A stretch of 64,000 bases of DNA from Janthinobacterium lividum PAMC 25724 (GTDB taxonomy: Bacteria; Pseudomonadota; Gammaproteobacteria; Burkholderiales; Burkholderiaceae_D). Below the pieces are notes generated by a model that saw nothing but the letters and a program-made list of their open reading frames with translations, was not told the origin of the DNA and searched no databases. The position numbers were made by a program, and so were the translations under genes. The stretch spans positions 1-64,000 of the forward strand of contig AHHB01000021.1 of the NCBI GenBank assembly GCA_000242815.2. Direction: 5' to 3'. Below, one piece after another: positions 18,173 to 27,312 of the stretch (positions are counted from its first letter, which is position 1; every line of letters starts with the position of its first letter).

Positions 18173-18208
18173 CTGTTGTATAGCCTGTTGTATAGCCTGT
18201 TGTATTGC
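18173..18208. repeat. 12-bp tandem repeat, three copies
   Basis: Unit ctgttgtatagc occurs at 18173, 18185 and 18197 (the third reads ctgttgtattgc). The array ends 69 bases before the cbpA start and each unit contains a TATA-like step, so it could affect promoter strength. Confidence 0.85.
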
Positions 18209-18277
18209 GCGCGCGCTGTGGCCTGGCCAATTCGTGTACCCTTCCCACAGGCAGTTCAACCATGGGGAGCAAGCACG

Positions 18278-19198
18278 GTGGAATACAAGGACTATTATAA
18301 GGAGCTCGGCGTCGAGAAGAACGCTACCGAGGCCGAGATCAAGAAGGCGTACCGCAAGTTGGTACGCAAATACCACCCCGACGTGAGCAAGGAAGTGGAC
18401 GCCGACAAGCGCACCAAGGCCCTGAATGAGGCTTACGGTGTGCTGGGGGATGCGGAAAAGCGCGTCGCCTATGATGAACTCGGGCGTCACCAGGGCGCCC
18501 AAGGGCAGCCGTTCCGGCCGCCGCCGGGCTGGGGCTCGGGCTACGAATCTGCGGGCGCCGACGACAGCGACTTCTTTGCCGACCTGTTTGCCCACGTGGG
18601 CGGGCGTCGCCGCGCCGGTGGCAGTTTCCAGATGCCGGGCGAGGACAGCCACGCCGCCATCAGCATCGATTTGCACGACAGTTATCACGGCGCCAAGCGC
18701 CACATCGTCATGCGCGTGCCTGAAGCTGACGCGCAAGGCCAGGTGGTGACGCGCGAGCGCACCCTGGAAGTGACGCTGCCGAAAGGCGTCACGGAGGGCC
18801 AGCAGTTGCGCATGAAGGGGCAGGGGAGTCCGGGCAGCGGCGGTGCACCCGCCGGCGACCTGTATCTGGAAATCCGCTTCCAGCCCGATGCGCGCTACAA
18901 GGTGGAAGGGCGCGATGTGTTCGAGACGGTGCCTGTCACGCCTTGGGAGGCGGCGCTGGGCGGCGAAATCGCCGTGCCCACGCCATCGGGCACGGTGGCC
19001 GTCAGCGTGCCGCCCAATTCACAGACGGGGCGCAAGTTGCGCCTGAAGGGGCGCGGCATTCCCGCCGCCCAGCCGGGCGACCTGTATTTGCTGCTCGAAG
19101 TGGTGCTGCCGCCGGCGAACGATGACAAGGCGCGTGCGCTGTATGCAACCATGGCGCGCGAGATGGCTTTCAATCCACGCCAGAAGCTGGGAGGGTAA
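18278..19198 (+). CDS. cbpA: Curved-DNA-binding co-chaperone CbpA (DnaJ family)
   Basis: 306 aa, matching E. coli CbpA in length. J domain at residues 1-70 with HPD at 33-35, a Gly-rich linker, then the two beta-barrel peptide-binding domains (RTLEVTLPKGVTEGQQLRMKGQG and PTPSGTVAVSVPPNSQTGRKLRLKGRG). There is no zinc finger, which separates it from DnaJ. It stimulates DnaK and binds curved DNA. Start is GTG 18278 with GGGGAG 8 bases upstream. Its modulator gene follows after 3 bases. Confidence 0.93.
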   Translation: MEYKDYYKELGVEKNATEAEIKKAYRKLVRKYHPDVSKEVDADKRTKALNEAYGVLGDAEKRVAYDELGRHQGAQGQPFRPPPGWGSGYESAGADDSDFFADLFAHVGGRRRAGGSFQMPGEDSHAAISIDLHDSYHGAKRHIVMRVPEADAQGQVVTRERTLEVTLPKGVTEGQQLRMKGQGSPGSGGAPAGDLYLEIRFQPDARYKVEGRDVFETVPVTPWEAALGGEIAVPTPSGTVAVSVPPNSQTGRKLRLKGRGIPAAQPGDLYLLLEVVLPPANDDKARALYATMAREMAFNPRQKLGG

Positions 19199-19201
19199 AT
19201 C

Positions 19202-19513
19202 ATGGCAAACAAGATAATTGGCGAACTGCTCGAAGATCGTGCCCTGAGCCTGGAGGAATTGGCGCGCGCCTGCGCCGTGGAGCCGGACTGGGTGGTGCAG
19301 CATGTGCAGACCGGCGTGCTGCTGCAAAATGGCCCGCCAGTGGGGCAGCTCACGACCTGGCGTTTCACCAGCCTGGATCTGGTGCGCGCACGGCGCCTGC
19401 ACGAAATCGAATCCGTGTTCGACGCAAACGCCGAAATGGCCGCGCTGGTGGTCGATTTGTCGGAAGAAGTGGCGCGCCTGCGTCGCCGCCTGTACGTGCT
19501 CGGCGTCGAGTAG
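19202..19513 (+). CDS. cbpM: Chaperone modulator CbpM
   Basis: 103 aa MerR-like helical protein (LSLEELARACAVEPDWVVQHV, then FTSLDLVRARRLHEIESVFD). CbpM binds the J domain of CbpA and blocks its action on DnaK. It starts 3 bases after cbpA ends, the standard gene pair, and is surely co-transcribed. Confidence 0.9.
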   Translation: MANKIIGELLEDRALSLEELARACAVEPDWVVQHVQTGVLLQNGPPVGQLTTWRFTSLDLVRARRLHEIESVFDANAEMAALVVDLSEEVARLRRRLYVLGVE

Positions 19514-19516
19514 CCC

Positions 19517-19744
19517 TTATGCGGGCTCGCCGTGGCGTGCTACGGTGAGCCTGGCAATATAAAACTGTCCGTCGACGACGACACGGTGCGGGATGCCGGC
19601 CACGTCGAAGCCGGGGCCGCCGTCTTCCATCCATTCCTGCGCCACGGTGTCGAACTGCTGCGGCGTCATGCGCAGCATCTGCGCCGTGATGACGAAGCGC
19701 GCGCCAGGTTTTTGTTTGTTGACGAAGTCGTCGATGCCGGCCAT
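19517..19744 (-). CDS. Conserved small hypothetical protein
   Basis: 75 aa. It begins MAGIDDFVNKQKPGARFVIT and has a central MTPQQFDTVAQEWMEDGGPGF segment; no signal peptide or membrane helix. AAGAGAA lies before the ATG. I do not recognise a family. It converges on cbpM with a 3-base gap, which argues for a genuine compact gene. A longer in-frame start upstream would run through the palindromic repeat and is unlikely. Confidence 0.55.
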   Translation of the reverse strand: MAGIDDFVNKQKPGARFVITAQMLRMTPQQFDTVAQEWMEDGGPGFDVAGIPHRVVVDGQFYIARLTVARHGEPA

Positions 19745-19775
19745 GGTGGTTCTCTTCAAGGTTGTGTCTGAAATA

Positions 19776-19841
19776 GGGGTCAGACCCGTCGGGGCAACCC
19801 GTCCCAATGGGACGGGTTGCGATCCCGCAGGGACTGACCCC
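19776..19841. repeat. Nested palindromic repeat, copy 1
   Basis: Outer arms GGGGTCAG (19776-19783) and CTGACCCC (19834-19841) enclose a perfect 13-bp inner inverted repeat, GCAACCCGTCCCA / TGGGACGGGTTGC, around a single central A (19807). Same plan as 57429-57493 and related to 53941-53969. It lies between the small hypothetical gene and the LysR gene. Confidence 0.9.
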
Positions 19842-19890
19842 AGCAGTTGTTTGGGGCTTGCTGAGGCATGATACCTGTCCGCGCGCGCTT

Positions 19891-20805
19891 CTAAAACCCC
19901 TGCACCAGCAACGGCAGTTGCTCCGCAAAGCGCTCTGTCAACCACTTGCCTGCCTGGCCGGACGGCGTATCGGCGCGCTGGATCAGGTAGATCGGATAAT
20001 TTTCGCCCTTGTCGACGGCCAGCGTCAAATGCACCAGGCGCCCGGCCTGCAGGTCGTCGCGTACCATCGCTTCGGGCATATTGCCCCAGCCCAGTCCTGC
20101 GCGCAGCAAGGCGTGCTTGGAACCGAGATCGCCCAGGCGCCAGTTGCGCAATCCCAGCACGCCGAAATCCTGGCCCTGCGTCAGGTCGCTGCGGTCGCTG
20201 AGCACCAGTTGCACGTGTTCGCGCACCACGTTGGAGGCGATCGGCTGCGCCAGTTGCGCCAGCGCGTGGCTGGGTGCGGCCACGGGAATGAGGCGCACAT
20301 GGCCGACGGCCAGGCGCTCGAAGACGCCGGCCGTGGTCGTCATCGAGCCACCGAGGCCGATGTGGCAGCTGCCATCCATCACCAGTTGCGCTACGGCGCC
20401 CATGGCTTCGATGCGCAGGCGCAGGGCAACGGTGGGGAACTGCGCCTGGAAGGCTTCCAGGACGCGCACCAGCACGCAGGTGGGGAACATCACGTCGACC
20501 ACTACCGACACTTCCGCCTCCAGTCCGCCGGCCAGCGCCTTGGCGCGCGCGCGCATGCCATCGACCTTCAGGGCCACGGCGCGCGCATCGGCCAGCAGCG
20601 CCTTGCCCGCGTCCGTCAGGGTGGGCTTGCGCTTGGCGCGGTCGAGCAGCACCACATTCAGTTGTTCTTCCAGGTTGGCGATGGTGTAGCTGATCACCGA
20701 CTGCGTGCGGTGCAATTGGCGCGCCGCGTGCGCGAAGCCGCCCGCGTCGATGACGGCGACGAACACGCGCAACTGGTCGAGCGAAGGTTGGCCCGGTTCT
20801 CTCAT
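19891..20805 (-). CDS. LysR family transcriptional regulator
   Basis: 304 aa. Winged helix at ~8-66 (LDQLRVFVAVIDAGGFAHAARQL, SVISYTIANLEEQL), followed by a LysR effector domain. No divergent target gene adjoins; the genes nearby face other ways, so its regulon cannot be read from context. Confidence 0.9.
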   Translation of the reverse strand: MREPGQPSLDQLRVFVAVIDAGGFAHAARQLHRTQSVISYTIANLEEQLNVVLLDRAKRKPTLTDAGKALLADARAVALKVDGMRARAKALAGGLEAEVSVVVDVMFPTCVLVRVLEAFQAQFPTVALRLRIEAMGAVAQLVMDGSCHIGLGGSMTTTAGVFERLAVGHVRLIPVAAPSHALAQLAQPIASNVVREHVQLVLSDRSDLTQGQDFGVLGLRNWRLGDLGSKHALLRAGLGWGNMPEAMVRDDLQAGRLVHLTLAVDKGENYPIYLIQRADTPSGQAGKWLTERFAEQLPLLVQGF

Positions 20806-21208
20806 GCTGGCTCCATATCTAAAAATTCGATGCTAAACATTGGCATTTACACGGTTTCATCGATGGTAGACCCGAACTATGCTGTTTGCAAGGGCTGCAA
20901 GGGCTGCAACATGGCCCAAGCCCACCCCATTTCCACAGGAGCAATTCACGAGCAGGGTCTGACACATCATTAGCCGCGTGCGCAACAGCGCCTACCTGTT
21001 GCGCCAATTGTGCGGCGAATTCGCGGCGAAACTGGCAGCGCAGCGCAGGCGGCTGCGGCCGTGCAGTTGTCCGATGCCTTGGTCGATGAATTGCTGGCCG
21101 CCTACACTCGATCTTCAAGTGGATTGCTAATTTGCTATGCTTGACATAAGCTTGTCGACGGCACGCCCCCGTGCCAGCCCGGCGAACGGTTCGCCATGAA
21201 AGTTTTCC
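20806..21208. other. Intergenic region, possible gene fragment
   Basis: About 400 bases. A piece cagggtctgac near 20956 resembles an arm of the nested palindromes. At 20970-21120 there are protein-like stretches (SAYLLRQLCGEFAAKLAAQR, then in another frame LSDALVDELLAAY) that may be a broken gene of unknown family. Confidence 0.3.
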
Positions 21209-21754
21209 ATGCACAAGTTGGCAAGCGCAGTACTGTTCGGATGTTCCCTGTTGGCGGCCGGCGCGGCGCAGGCGCAGACTGCGCCGGTGGCGCCGCCCTA
21301 CGTGGGGCGTCATGCTTCCACGCCCGAAGATATCCGCGCCATCGAAAAAGTCGTCGCCGACTTCCAGGCGGCGCTGCTCGCCAAGGATATCAAATTGCTA
21401 TCGTCGCTGATGCTGCATACGAACATTTTGTTCGCCGCGCCGGCCGATGACGGTTTTATCAAGAAAATGCGCGACACGACGGATGTGCATTTCGATGGCG
21501 TCCAGGCGGCCGGCTATGTCGGTTTCGCCAACTTTATCAAGCGCGAACCGCAGCGCACGGAAGAAAAATTCTATAACGTCAAGATCACCCAGGACCGCCA
21601 TGTGGCGTGGGTCAACTTCGACTATGCATTTCTGGTCGGCGACAAATTGTCGAACTATGGCGTGGAAGCGTGGCAGATGGTCAAGCGCGACGGCGAATGG
21701 AAAATCCTCAGTGCCGTCTGGTCCATGCATCCCGCAGCCGAGGCAGAAAAATAG
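21209..21754 (+). CDS. Secreted SnoaL/NTF2-like protein
   Basis: 181 aa. Signal peptide 1-22 (ending AQA). The rest is a single cone-shaped NTF2/SnoaL-type domain: IRAIEKVVADFQAALLAKDI at the first helix, and VAWVNFDYAFLVGDKLSNYG followed by WQMVKRDGEWKILSAVWSMH in the final sheet. Many such proteins are catalytically inert or bind small ligands; no active site can be named. It is a single-gene unit. Confidence 0.75.
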   Translation: MHKLASAVLFGCSLLAAGAAQAQTAPVAPPYVGRHASTPEDIRAIEKVVADFQAALLAKDIKLLSSLMLHTNILFAAPADDGFIKKMRDTTDVHFDGVQAAGYVGFANFIKREPQRTEEKFYNVKITQDRHVAWVNFDYAFLVGDKLSNYGVEAWQMVKRDGEWKILSAVWSMHPAAEAEK

Positions 21755-21940
21755 GTGCCTGCCATGGCGTGTCAGTCGCACGGCAGCGTGCAGATGTTAG
21801 CCTGCCACCTGCGTTCAGTACGCGGTTTGCGACTAATAATTCTTTTGCATCGTCTATACTTTCAGTCTGCACACGTAGATAGTCTGATAAGTGTGGCATG
21901 CGTAGTCCGGCTCGGCCCGACTCGTGTCGTCATGCATGAA

Positions 21941-21965
21941 GATGCCTTAGTCATGCATCCTTTTT
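21941..21965 (+). terminator. Possible terminator after the SnoaL-like gene
   Basis: Short stem GATGC / GCATC followed by CTTTTTTCT, about 190 bases after the stop. Modest stem, clear T-run. A repeated tcatgcat on both sides adds to the symmetry. Confidence 0.4.
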
Positions 21966-22019
21966 TCTGTGCCGCGCGATCAAAAAGAGAGCTGAGTTGA
22001 ATAGCCTGAGCGATCGCGC

Positions 22020-22349
22020 GTGCATGGTTTTACCCTCACCGCGCCAGTCCGTGGAGACAAGCTGTCCGGCCATGTCATTTTTGGAGCGTACATCGTGCCG
22101 ATAAAGTATGTTGATTTTTATGAGGTGAATTACACGGCAGAGCGCTTGCAGGGCTGCAAGCTATGGGGCGCGTACGTCGCCATCTATGCCCCCTCGTCCA
22201 ACCCCATGCATCGCTTGAATCTGCTGCGCAAGCGCCGCGTGTCGGCCGATCACCCGTTTGCCACGGCGGCGGACGCCGTGGCGCAAGCGCGCGAGGCGGC
22301 TGTCAAGCTGGTCGAGCAGCGCCAGCGCCGTTATGTCTTCCACCCCTGA
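22020..22349 (+). CDS. Hypothetical protein
   Basis: 109 aa from a GTG at 22020; start uncertain because no ribosome site is evident. Contains VIFGAYIVPIKYVDFYEVNY and a C-terminal basic helix (ADAVAQAREAAVKLVEQRQRR). The codon pattern looks genuine, but I do not recognise the family. Its end overlaps the convergent Trp-rich protein gene by 19 bases. Confidence 0.45.
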   Translation: MHGFTLTAPVRGDKLSGHVIFGAYIVPIKYVDFYEVNYTAERLQGCKLWGAYVAIYAPSSNPMHRLNLLRKRRVSADHPFATAADAVAQAREAAVKLVEQRQRRYVFHP

Positions 22350-22570
22350 TGCCATAGCGTCGCATCTTGCAGCGCGCGCCATGGCAGCATTTGCACGCGG
22401 CCGGAATGTACCGCTTCCAATTCCACATGCGTGACCGGTTCATCCGGTGTGGCCGTTGCGCATAGCTTGACGACGAGGAAGTGTTTTTCCTTGTTCGCTG
22501 GCGTGACGGCCGTCCATTTGCTGTTGAGTAATTTATTCGGACGCACGTTATTGTGATTGAGAATGTTCAT
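22331..22570 (-). CDS. TIGR02450-type Trp-rich protein
   Basis: 79 aa. Core motif NKLLNSKWTAVTPANKEKHFLV, then THVELEAVHSGRVQMLPWRAL and LWHQGW. This is the small Trp-rich conserved family; its role is unknown. It is divergent from the nicotinamidase-like gene, 71 bases apart. Confidence 0.8.
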   Translation of the reverse strand: MNILNHNNVRPNKLLNSKWTAVTPANKEKHFLVVKLCATATPDEPVTHVELEAVHSGRVQMLPWRALQDATLWHQGWKT

Positions 22571-22641
22571 GGCGGCTCCTGGTTTGGCACGATGGCGATG
22601 TTGCCATTATGATGCAAACTCCGCCACGCACGAGGACCGCC

Positions 22642-23517
22642 ATGAAACGCCAGCTGCACCTGCTTGTCATCGACCCGCAAAACGATTTTTGCGACTTGCC
22701 CGCCACCTGGCTGCCGCCGGATGGCGCACCTGCGCTGGCCGTGCCAGGGGCCCACGCCGACATGTTGCGCGTGGCGCAGCTGATTCGTGAAGGCGGCGGC
22801 GGCTTGACGCAGATTAGCGTGACGCTCGACGCCCACCACCGCTACGATATCGCCCACCCCGCCTTCTGGCGCACGGGCGAGGGCGCTGCCGTCGCGCCGT
22901 TTACGCAGATCAGCGCGCAGCAGGTGCGCGACGGCCTGTTCTTGCCGGCCGCCAGCGGCGCCTTGCCGCGCGCGCTGGCCTACCTTGATGCCTTGCAGCA
23001 AGCGGGGCGCTATCAATTGATGGTGTGGCCCGTGCATTGCGAGATTGGCAGCTGGGGGCAGAATGTCCATGCGGCCGTGCGCGCCGCCTACAATGCCTGG
23101 GAAGTGCAGCAGTTGCAGGTCGTTGCCAAGTTGAGCAAGGGGGCCAATCCCTGGACCGAGCATTATTCGGCCGTCATGGCAGAAGTGCCCGATGCGCAGG
23201 ATGCGGCGACCCAGCGCAACCTCGATTTCCTCGCCACGCTGCTGCCGGCGCAGCAGATTTATATCACCGGCGAAGCGGGCAGCCACTGCGTGAAAGCGAG
23301 CACGGAAGACATCGCCGACTATCTGCAGGCGCAGCAGGGCCCGCAGGCGTTGGCGCGGCTGGTGCTGCTGACCGATTGCATGAGCCCCGTGACGGGCTTC
23401 GCTGCGCAGCAGTGCGATTTCCTGGCCGCCATGCAGGCGCGCGGTGCGCGCCTTGCCACGTCCGCCGAGGTCTTGCCCGAATTGTTGGCCAACGCGCTGG
23501 AGCAACCGGCTGCCTGA
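22642..23517 (+). CDS. Isochorismatase-fold hydrolase, probable nicotinamidase
   Basis: 291 aa cysteine hydrolase. Likely triad D11 (IDPQNDF), K166 (LSKGANPW) and C216 ([11 protein letters not shown]), with possible metal ligands in [12 protein letters not shown]. It lies upstream of pncB, which supports nicotinamide to nicotinate conversion in NAD salvage. It is longer than typical PncA (~210 aa) because of extra loops, so another amide substrate is possible. GAGGA is well placed before ATG 22642; an earlier in-frame ATG at 22609 lacks a ribosome site. Confidence 0.7.
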   Translation: MKRQLHLLVIDPQNDFCDLPATWLPPDGAPALAVPGAHADMLRVAQLIREGGGGLTQISVTLDAHHRYDIAHPAFWRTGEGAAVAPFTQISAQQVRDGLFLPAASGALPRALAYLDALQQAGRYQLMVWPVHCEIGSWGQNVHAAVRAAYNAWEVQQLQVVAKLSKGANPWTEHYSAVMAEVPDAQDAATQRNLDFLATLLPAQQIYITGEAGSHCVKASTEDIADYLQAQQGPQALARLVLLTDCMSPVTGFAAQQCDFLAAMQARGARLATSAEVLPELLANALEQPAA

Positions 23518-23594
23518 GCCAGTGTCCAATTTGCGCTGCTGAAATGCTTGCGGTGGCGTACTATTCTGGCTTCAGGAAGTTGGAGAACACACAC

Positions 23595-24797
23595 ATGACC
23601 CCGATAGTGCGCAGTTTGCTGGAAACCGATCTGTATAAATTTACAATGTGGCAAGCATTGCTGCACGGTCATCCGAACACCCATACCGAATACGAATTTG
23701 TTTGCCGCAGCGCGACCGCCTTCCCCTTGGCTGAACTGAAGGTCGAGCTGGAAGAGCAGCTCGACCACCTGTGCTCGATGTCGTTTGCCGACGACGAACT
23801 GGCCTATTTGCGCACCTTGCGCTTCATGAAGAGTGACTTCGTCGATTTTTTGACGGTGTTTCGCTTCCAGAGAAAATTCATCGAAGTCAGCACCGATGGC
23901 GACACCTTGCTGGTGCACGCGGCCGGACCGCAAGTTCATGTGATGGGCTTCGAAATTTTCGTGCTGTACATCGTCAACGAACTGTATTTCCGCCGCTTCG
24001 ACCTCGATGCGGCCATGCGCGAAGGGCGTCACCGCCTGGGCTTGAAAGTGGCGGCCGTGAAGGAATTCGGCAAGTTGCCGCGGCGCAAGCATCCGTTTGA
24101 ATTTTCCGATTTCGGCGTGCGCCGGCGTTTTTCCGGTGCCTGGCACGACGAAGTGGTGCAGTGCCTGGCGCAGGAAGTGCCCGAATATTTTAAAGGCACG
24201 TCGAATGTGTACCTGGCGAAAAAGCTGGGCGTCGTGCCGATAGGCACCATGGCGCATGAATATATGCAGTCATTCCAGTCCTTCGGCGTGCGCCTGCGCG
24301 ATTTTCAAAAGGCGGCACTGGAAGACTGGGTGCAGGAATACCGCGGCGACCTGGGTATTGCCCTGACGGACGTGGTGGGCATGGACGCCTTCCTGGCCGA
24401 CTTTGACCTGTATTTCGCCAAGCTGTTCGACGGCTTGCGCCATGATTCGGGCGATCCTGTCGTTTGGGGCGAGAAAGCCTTGGCCCACTACGCGGCCCTG
24501 CGCATCGACGCCAATACCAAGCGCCTCGTGTTTTCCGACGGCCTGGACCTGGACAAGGCCTTCGCCCTGTACCGGCACTTTGCCGACCGCATCATGACGG
24601 GCTTTGGCATCGGCACCAATCTGACCAACGACGTCGGTTTGACGCCGCTCAACATCGTCATGAAACTGGTGCGCTGCAATGGCCAGTCGGTGGCGAAATT
24701 GTCGGATTCTCCGGGCAAGACCCTGTGCAAGGATGAAACTTTCCTCGCTTACTTGCGCCAGGTGTTTCACCATCCTGCCGTCGAAGTGCCGCGCTAG
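23595..24797 (+). CDS. pncB: Nicotinate phosphoribosyltransferase
   Basis: 400 aa, the usual bacterial PncB length. Starts [20 protein letters not shown], has the phosphorylatable-His region ([11 protein letters not shown]) and the PRPP-site segments RHDSGDP and [10 protein letters not shown]. It makes nicotinate mononucleotide from nicotinate and PRPP, feeding NAD synthesis. It lies 77 bases after the nicotinamidase-like gene. The stop codon overlaps the convergent monooxygenase-like gene by 4 bases. Confidence 0.93.
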   Translation: MTPIVRSLLETDLYKFTMWQALLHGHPNTHTEYEFVCRSATAFPLAELKVELEEQLDHLCSMSFADDELAYLRTLRFMKSDFVDFLTVFRFQRKFIEVSTDGDTLLVHAAGPQVHVMGFEIFVLYIVNELYFRRFDLDAAMREGRHRLGLKVAAVKEFGKLPRRKHPFEFSDFGVRRRFSGAWHDEVVQCLAQEVPEYFKGTSNVYLAKKLGVVPIGTMAHEYMQSFQSFGVRLRDFQKAALEDWVQEYRGDLGIALTDVVGMDAFLADFDLYFAKLFDGLRHDSGDPVVWGEKALAHYAALRIDANTKRLVFSDGLDLDKAFALYRHFADRIMTGFGIGTNLTNDVGLTPLNIVMKLVRCNGQSVAKLSDSPGKTLCKDETFLAYLRQVFHHPAVEVPR

Positions 24798-25093
24798 AAG
24801 CCTGCGAGCACCGTGTCCATGTGCTCGACCTGGGGCGGGGCGGCGAAGAATTCGCCGACGAGACCGCGCCAGGCTTGGAAGTCGTCGCTGCCACGGAAAT
24901 GCACGGTATGGTCTTCCAGCGTGGCCCAGCCAACGACCAGGCGATACGCATCGCCATTTTCGATCGAGCGCTCCAGGCGCATCGATTCGCAGCCGCGCGC
25001 GCGCTGGAACAGGGGCACGGCTTTGGCGACGGCCGCCTCGAAAGCGCCATGCGTGGCCGGTTTGATCTGGATGTGGGCAATTTCAAAAATCAT
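24794..25093 (-). CDS. ABM domain protein (monooxygenase-like)
   Basis: 99 aa, one antibiotic-biosynthesis-monooxygenase ferredoxin-like domain: [49 protein letters not shown] and [11 protein letters not shown]. Stand-alone ABM proteins form dimers and may oxidise quinol-like compounds or degrade heme, but many have no known activity. The ATG of MIFEIA is chosen because the fold starts there. Confidence 0.8.
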   Translation of the reverse strand: MIFEIAHIQIKPATHGAFEAAVAKAVPLFQRARGCESMRLERSIENGDAYRLVVGWATLEDHTVHFRGSDDFQAWRGLVGEFFAAPPQVEHMDTVLAGF

Positions 25094-25350
25094 GGCAAGT
25101 TCCACTGTGGAATGAAAGAAACTTGATCTTGCCATAATTTTGCGCATGCGTGGGAGGGCGTCAGCGCTTGCAGCGCCTGCGACGACGAGGCGTAACAGGC
25201 GGTACATCGGCCAGGTTTCACCTGCGAGCCTGTAAAAAATTCCGCTTCAAGCGATAAAATCCGCGATCAAGGCGCAAAGCTTGCTTGAAATATCCGGTAT
25301 GGCTGCCAAGTCGCGCTAAGATACGCCTTGCGGTGCATGCTGCAGGCATA

Positions 25351-25377
25351 CGGGGTCTATCTTGCGGGGTCTATCTT
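25351..25377. repeat. Direct repeat just before the DJ-1 gene
   Basis: The 13-mer cggggtctatctt occurs twice, at 25351 and 25365, ending 15 bases before the start codon and touching the ribosome site. It may be an operator or a slippage duplication. No further repeats occur in 25094-25392. Confidence 0.7.
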
Positions 25378-25392
25378 TTATAGGAGAACTAC

Positions 25393-25974
25393 ATGGCGGC
25401 GAAGAAAATTCTGTTTTTGACCGGCGATTTTGCAGAAGATTATGAAACGATGGTGCCGTTCCAGGCCCTGCTGATGCTGGGCCATACCGTGCATGCCGTG
25501 TGTCCCGGCAAGCAAAGCGGCCAGACGATCAAGACGGCGATTCACGATTTCGAGGGCGACCAGACTTACACGGAAAAGCCCGGTCATTTGTTCACCTTGA
25601 ACGCCAGCTTCGACGAGATCGACCCGGCCGACTATGACGCCGTGATGATCGCCGGTGGCCGCGCCCCCGAATACCTGCGCCTGAACGAGAAAGTCATCGC
25701 CGCCGTGCGCCATTTCGCCGACGCGGGCAAGCCCGTCGCGGCTGTCTGCCACGGCGCGCAATTGCTGGCCGCCGCCGATGTCATCCGCGGCAAGCGTATT
25801 TCCGCCTATCCCGCCTGCGCGCCCGAAGTCAAGCTGGCGGGCGGCACGTATGCCGACATCGCCGTTACGGACGCCATCACCGATGGCCAGTTCGTCACGG
25901 CGCCCGCCTGGCCAGCGCATCCGGCCTGGCTGGCGCAGTTCGTCAAGCTGCTCGGTACCGAGATCCGTTTGTAA
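25393..25974 (+). CDS. DJ-1/PfpI family protein
   Basis: 193 aa, a single DJ-1/PfpI domain. The nucleophile elbow is [15 protein letters not shown], with the family Cys and the partner Glu in GDFAEDYE. Relatives include glyoxalase-like, protein-repair and catabolic forms; which applies cannot be read from sequence. AGGAG is well placed. It lies 67 bases before the NarX-like kinase gene on the same strand. Confidence 0.85.
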   Translation: MAAKKILFLTGDFAEDYETMVPFQALLMLGHTVHAVCPGKQSGQTIKTAIHDFEGDQTYTEKPGHLFTLNASFDEIDPADYDAVMIAGGRAPEYLRLNEKVIAAVRHFADAGKPVAAVCHGAQLLAAADVIRGKRISAYPACAPEVKLAGGTYADIAVTDAITDGQFVTAPAWPAHPAWLAQFVKLLGTEIRL

Positions 25975-26041
25975 CGTCATACCTGCCCGGCCTGCCAACA
26001 TGCCGGGTATTTTTCTTCTCTAAAATCGATTTGAGTCTTTC

Positions 26042-27274
26042 ATGCATGCGCCGCGCAGTCAATCTTCCCGTAAACAACTTCCAGCGTCGCGCTGGCGCCA
26101 GCGCCGCCTGGCGCAAGCCGAATCGGGGCTGAGCACGGCGCAGGAACGCCAGCTGGCCACCCTGCATGACATTTCCACCCTGCTGGCAGGCCAGCACGCC
26201 ATCGATGCCTTGTGCCGCGGTTTCCTGCACCATGTGATGCAGTTCGCGCAAGCCCAAGGCGGCACCGTGCGCATCCTCGATGCGCAGCACGATACCGTGC
26301 ACATCATCGTGCATGAGGGTATTTCGGATGGCATGGTGGAAGAAGAACATTGCATCCGCAATAACGATTGCCTGTGCGGTGCAGCCGTGGCGCAGGGCGT
26401 GATCCAGATCCGCGATTTCCGCCAGGTCGATGCGCTGCAGCGCTTTCGCTGCCAGGATGAAGGTTTTATCGCCATCGCCGTCTTTCCCATCCTTGCGCGC
26501 GAGCAGGTGGTGGGCAGTTTTTCGCTGCACTTTGCGCGTCCGAAAGCCGTGCACGCGCAGCAGCAGGGCTGGCTGGAAACCCTGGGCCAGAGCCTGGGCA
26601 TCGCCATCGAGAACCAGCGCCTGATCGCGCGCGAGAAGGAATTTGCCGTAGCGCGCGAACGCAGCCTGCTGGCCGAAGGCTTGCATGACAGCATAGCGCA
26701 AAGCTTGAACTTCATCAGCCTGCAAGTGCAGATGCTTGACGACTCCGTGCGCCGGGGCCAGCTCGACGAAGCGGCCGAAGTGCTGCCGCTGATGCGCATG
26801 GGTGTCGAGCAAAGCTATCAGGATGTGCGTGAATTGCTGGTCAATTTCCGCACGCGCTGGCATGGCAGCGACCTGGAAAGCAAGCTCAACGAAGTGCTGG
26901 CCAAGTTCAAGTTGCAGACAGGCGTCGCCGGCACGCTCGATATGCGCGGCAATGGCGCGCCGCTGGCGCCCGAACAACAGTTGCAGATCCTGTTCATCGT
27001 GCAAGAAGCGCTGTCGAATATCCGCAAGCACGCGCAAGCGAGCAACGTGGCCCTGTGTGTGGAAAACGGGCGCGATTTTTCGCTGCGAGTACGCGACGAT
27101 GGCGAAGGTTTTGCCGCCAATGTGCGCGACAGGAAAACGGAAGTGCAGATCGGCTTGCGTATCATGCAGGAAAGAGCCGAGCGGCTCGGTGCACAATTTA
27201 CCATCGATAGCACGCCCGGCGGAGGCACGACGATCTCGCTGGCCTTGCCGGCCGCCCGGCGCCAGGCCGCGTAA
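26042..27274 (+). CDS. NarX-like soluble histidine kinase with GAF domain
   Basis: 410 aa with no membrane segment. GAF domain (~35-195) contains the cysteine set C104, C110 and C112 (HCIRNNDCLCG), as in the central module of NarX. The dimerisation domain is HisKA_3: GLHDSIAQSLNFISLQVQML with H215, and the ATPase has DDGEGF and GLRIMQERAERLG. NarX itself senses nitrate through a periplasmic domain, which is missing here, so a cytoplasmic redox or gas cue is more likely. The response-regulator gene starts 38 bases downstream. Confidence 0.88.
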   Translation: MHAPRSQSSRKQLPASRWRQRRLAQAESGLSTAQERQLATLHDISTLLAGQHAIDALCRGFLHHVMQFAQAQGGTVRILDAQHDTVHIIVHEGISDGMVEEEHCIRNNDCLCGAAVAQGVIQIRDFRQVDALQRFRCQDEGFIAIAVFPILAREQVVGSFSLHFARPKAVHAQQQGWLETLGQSLGIAIENQRLIAREKEFAVARERSLLAEGLHDSIAQSLNFISLQVQMLDDSVRRGQLDEAAEVLPLMRMGVEQSYQDVRELLVNFRTRWHGSDLESKLNEVLAKFKLQTGVAGTLDMRGNGAPLAPEQQLQILFIVQEALSNIRKHAQASNVALCVENGRDFSLRVRDDGEGFAANVRDRKTEVQIGLRIMQERAERLGAQFTIDSTPGGGTTISLALPAARRQAA

Positions 27275-27312
27275 CAGAAGATTCATTCCTACCAGGTAAA
27301 AGATACAAATAC

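Noticed and set aside
23025-23594. An N-terminal extension of pncB reaching back to 23025
   Set aside because: The extension overlaps the nicotinamidase-like gene in another frame; the family start [16 protein letters not shown] at 23595 has a GGAG before it.
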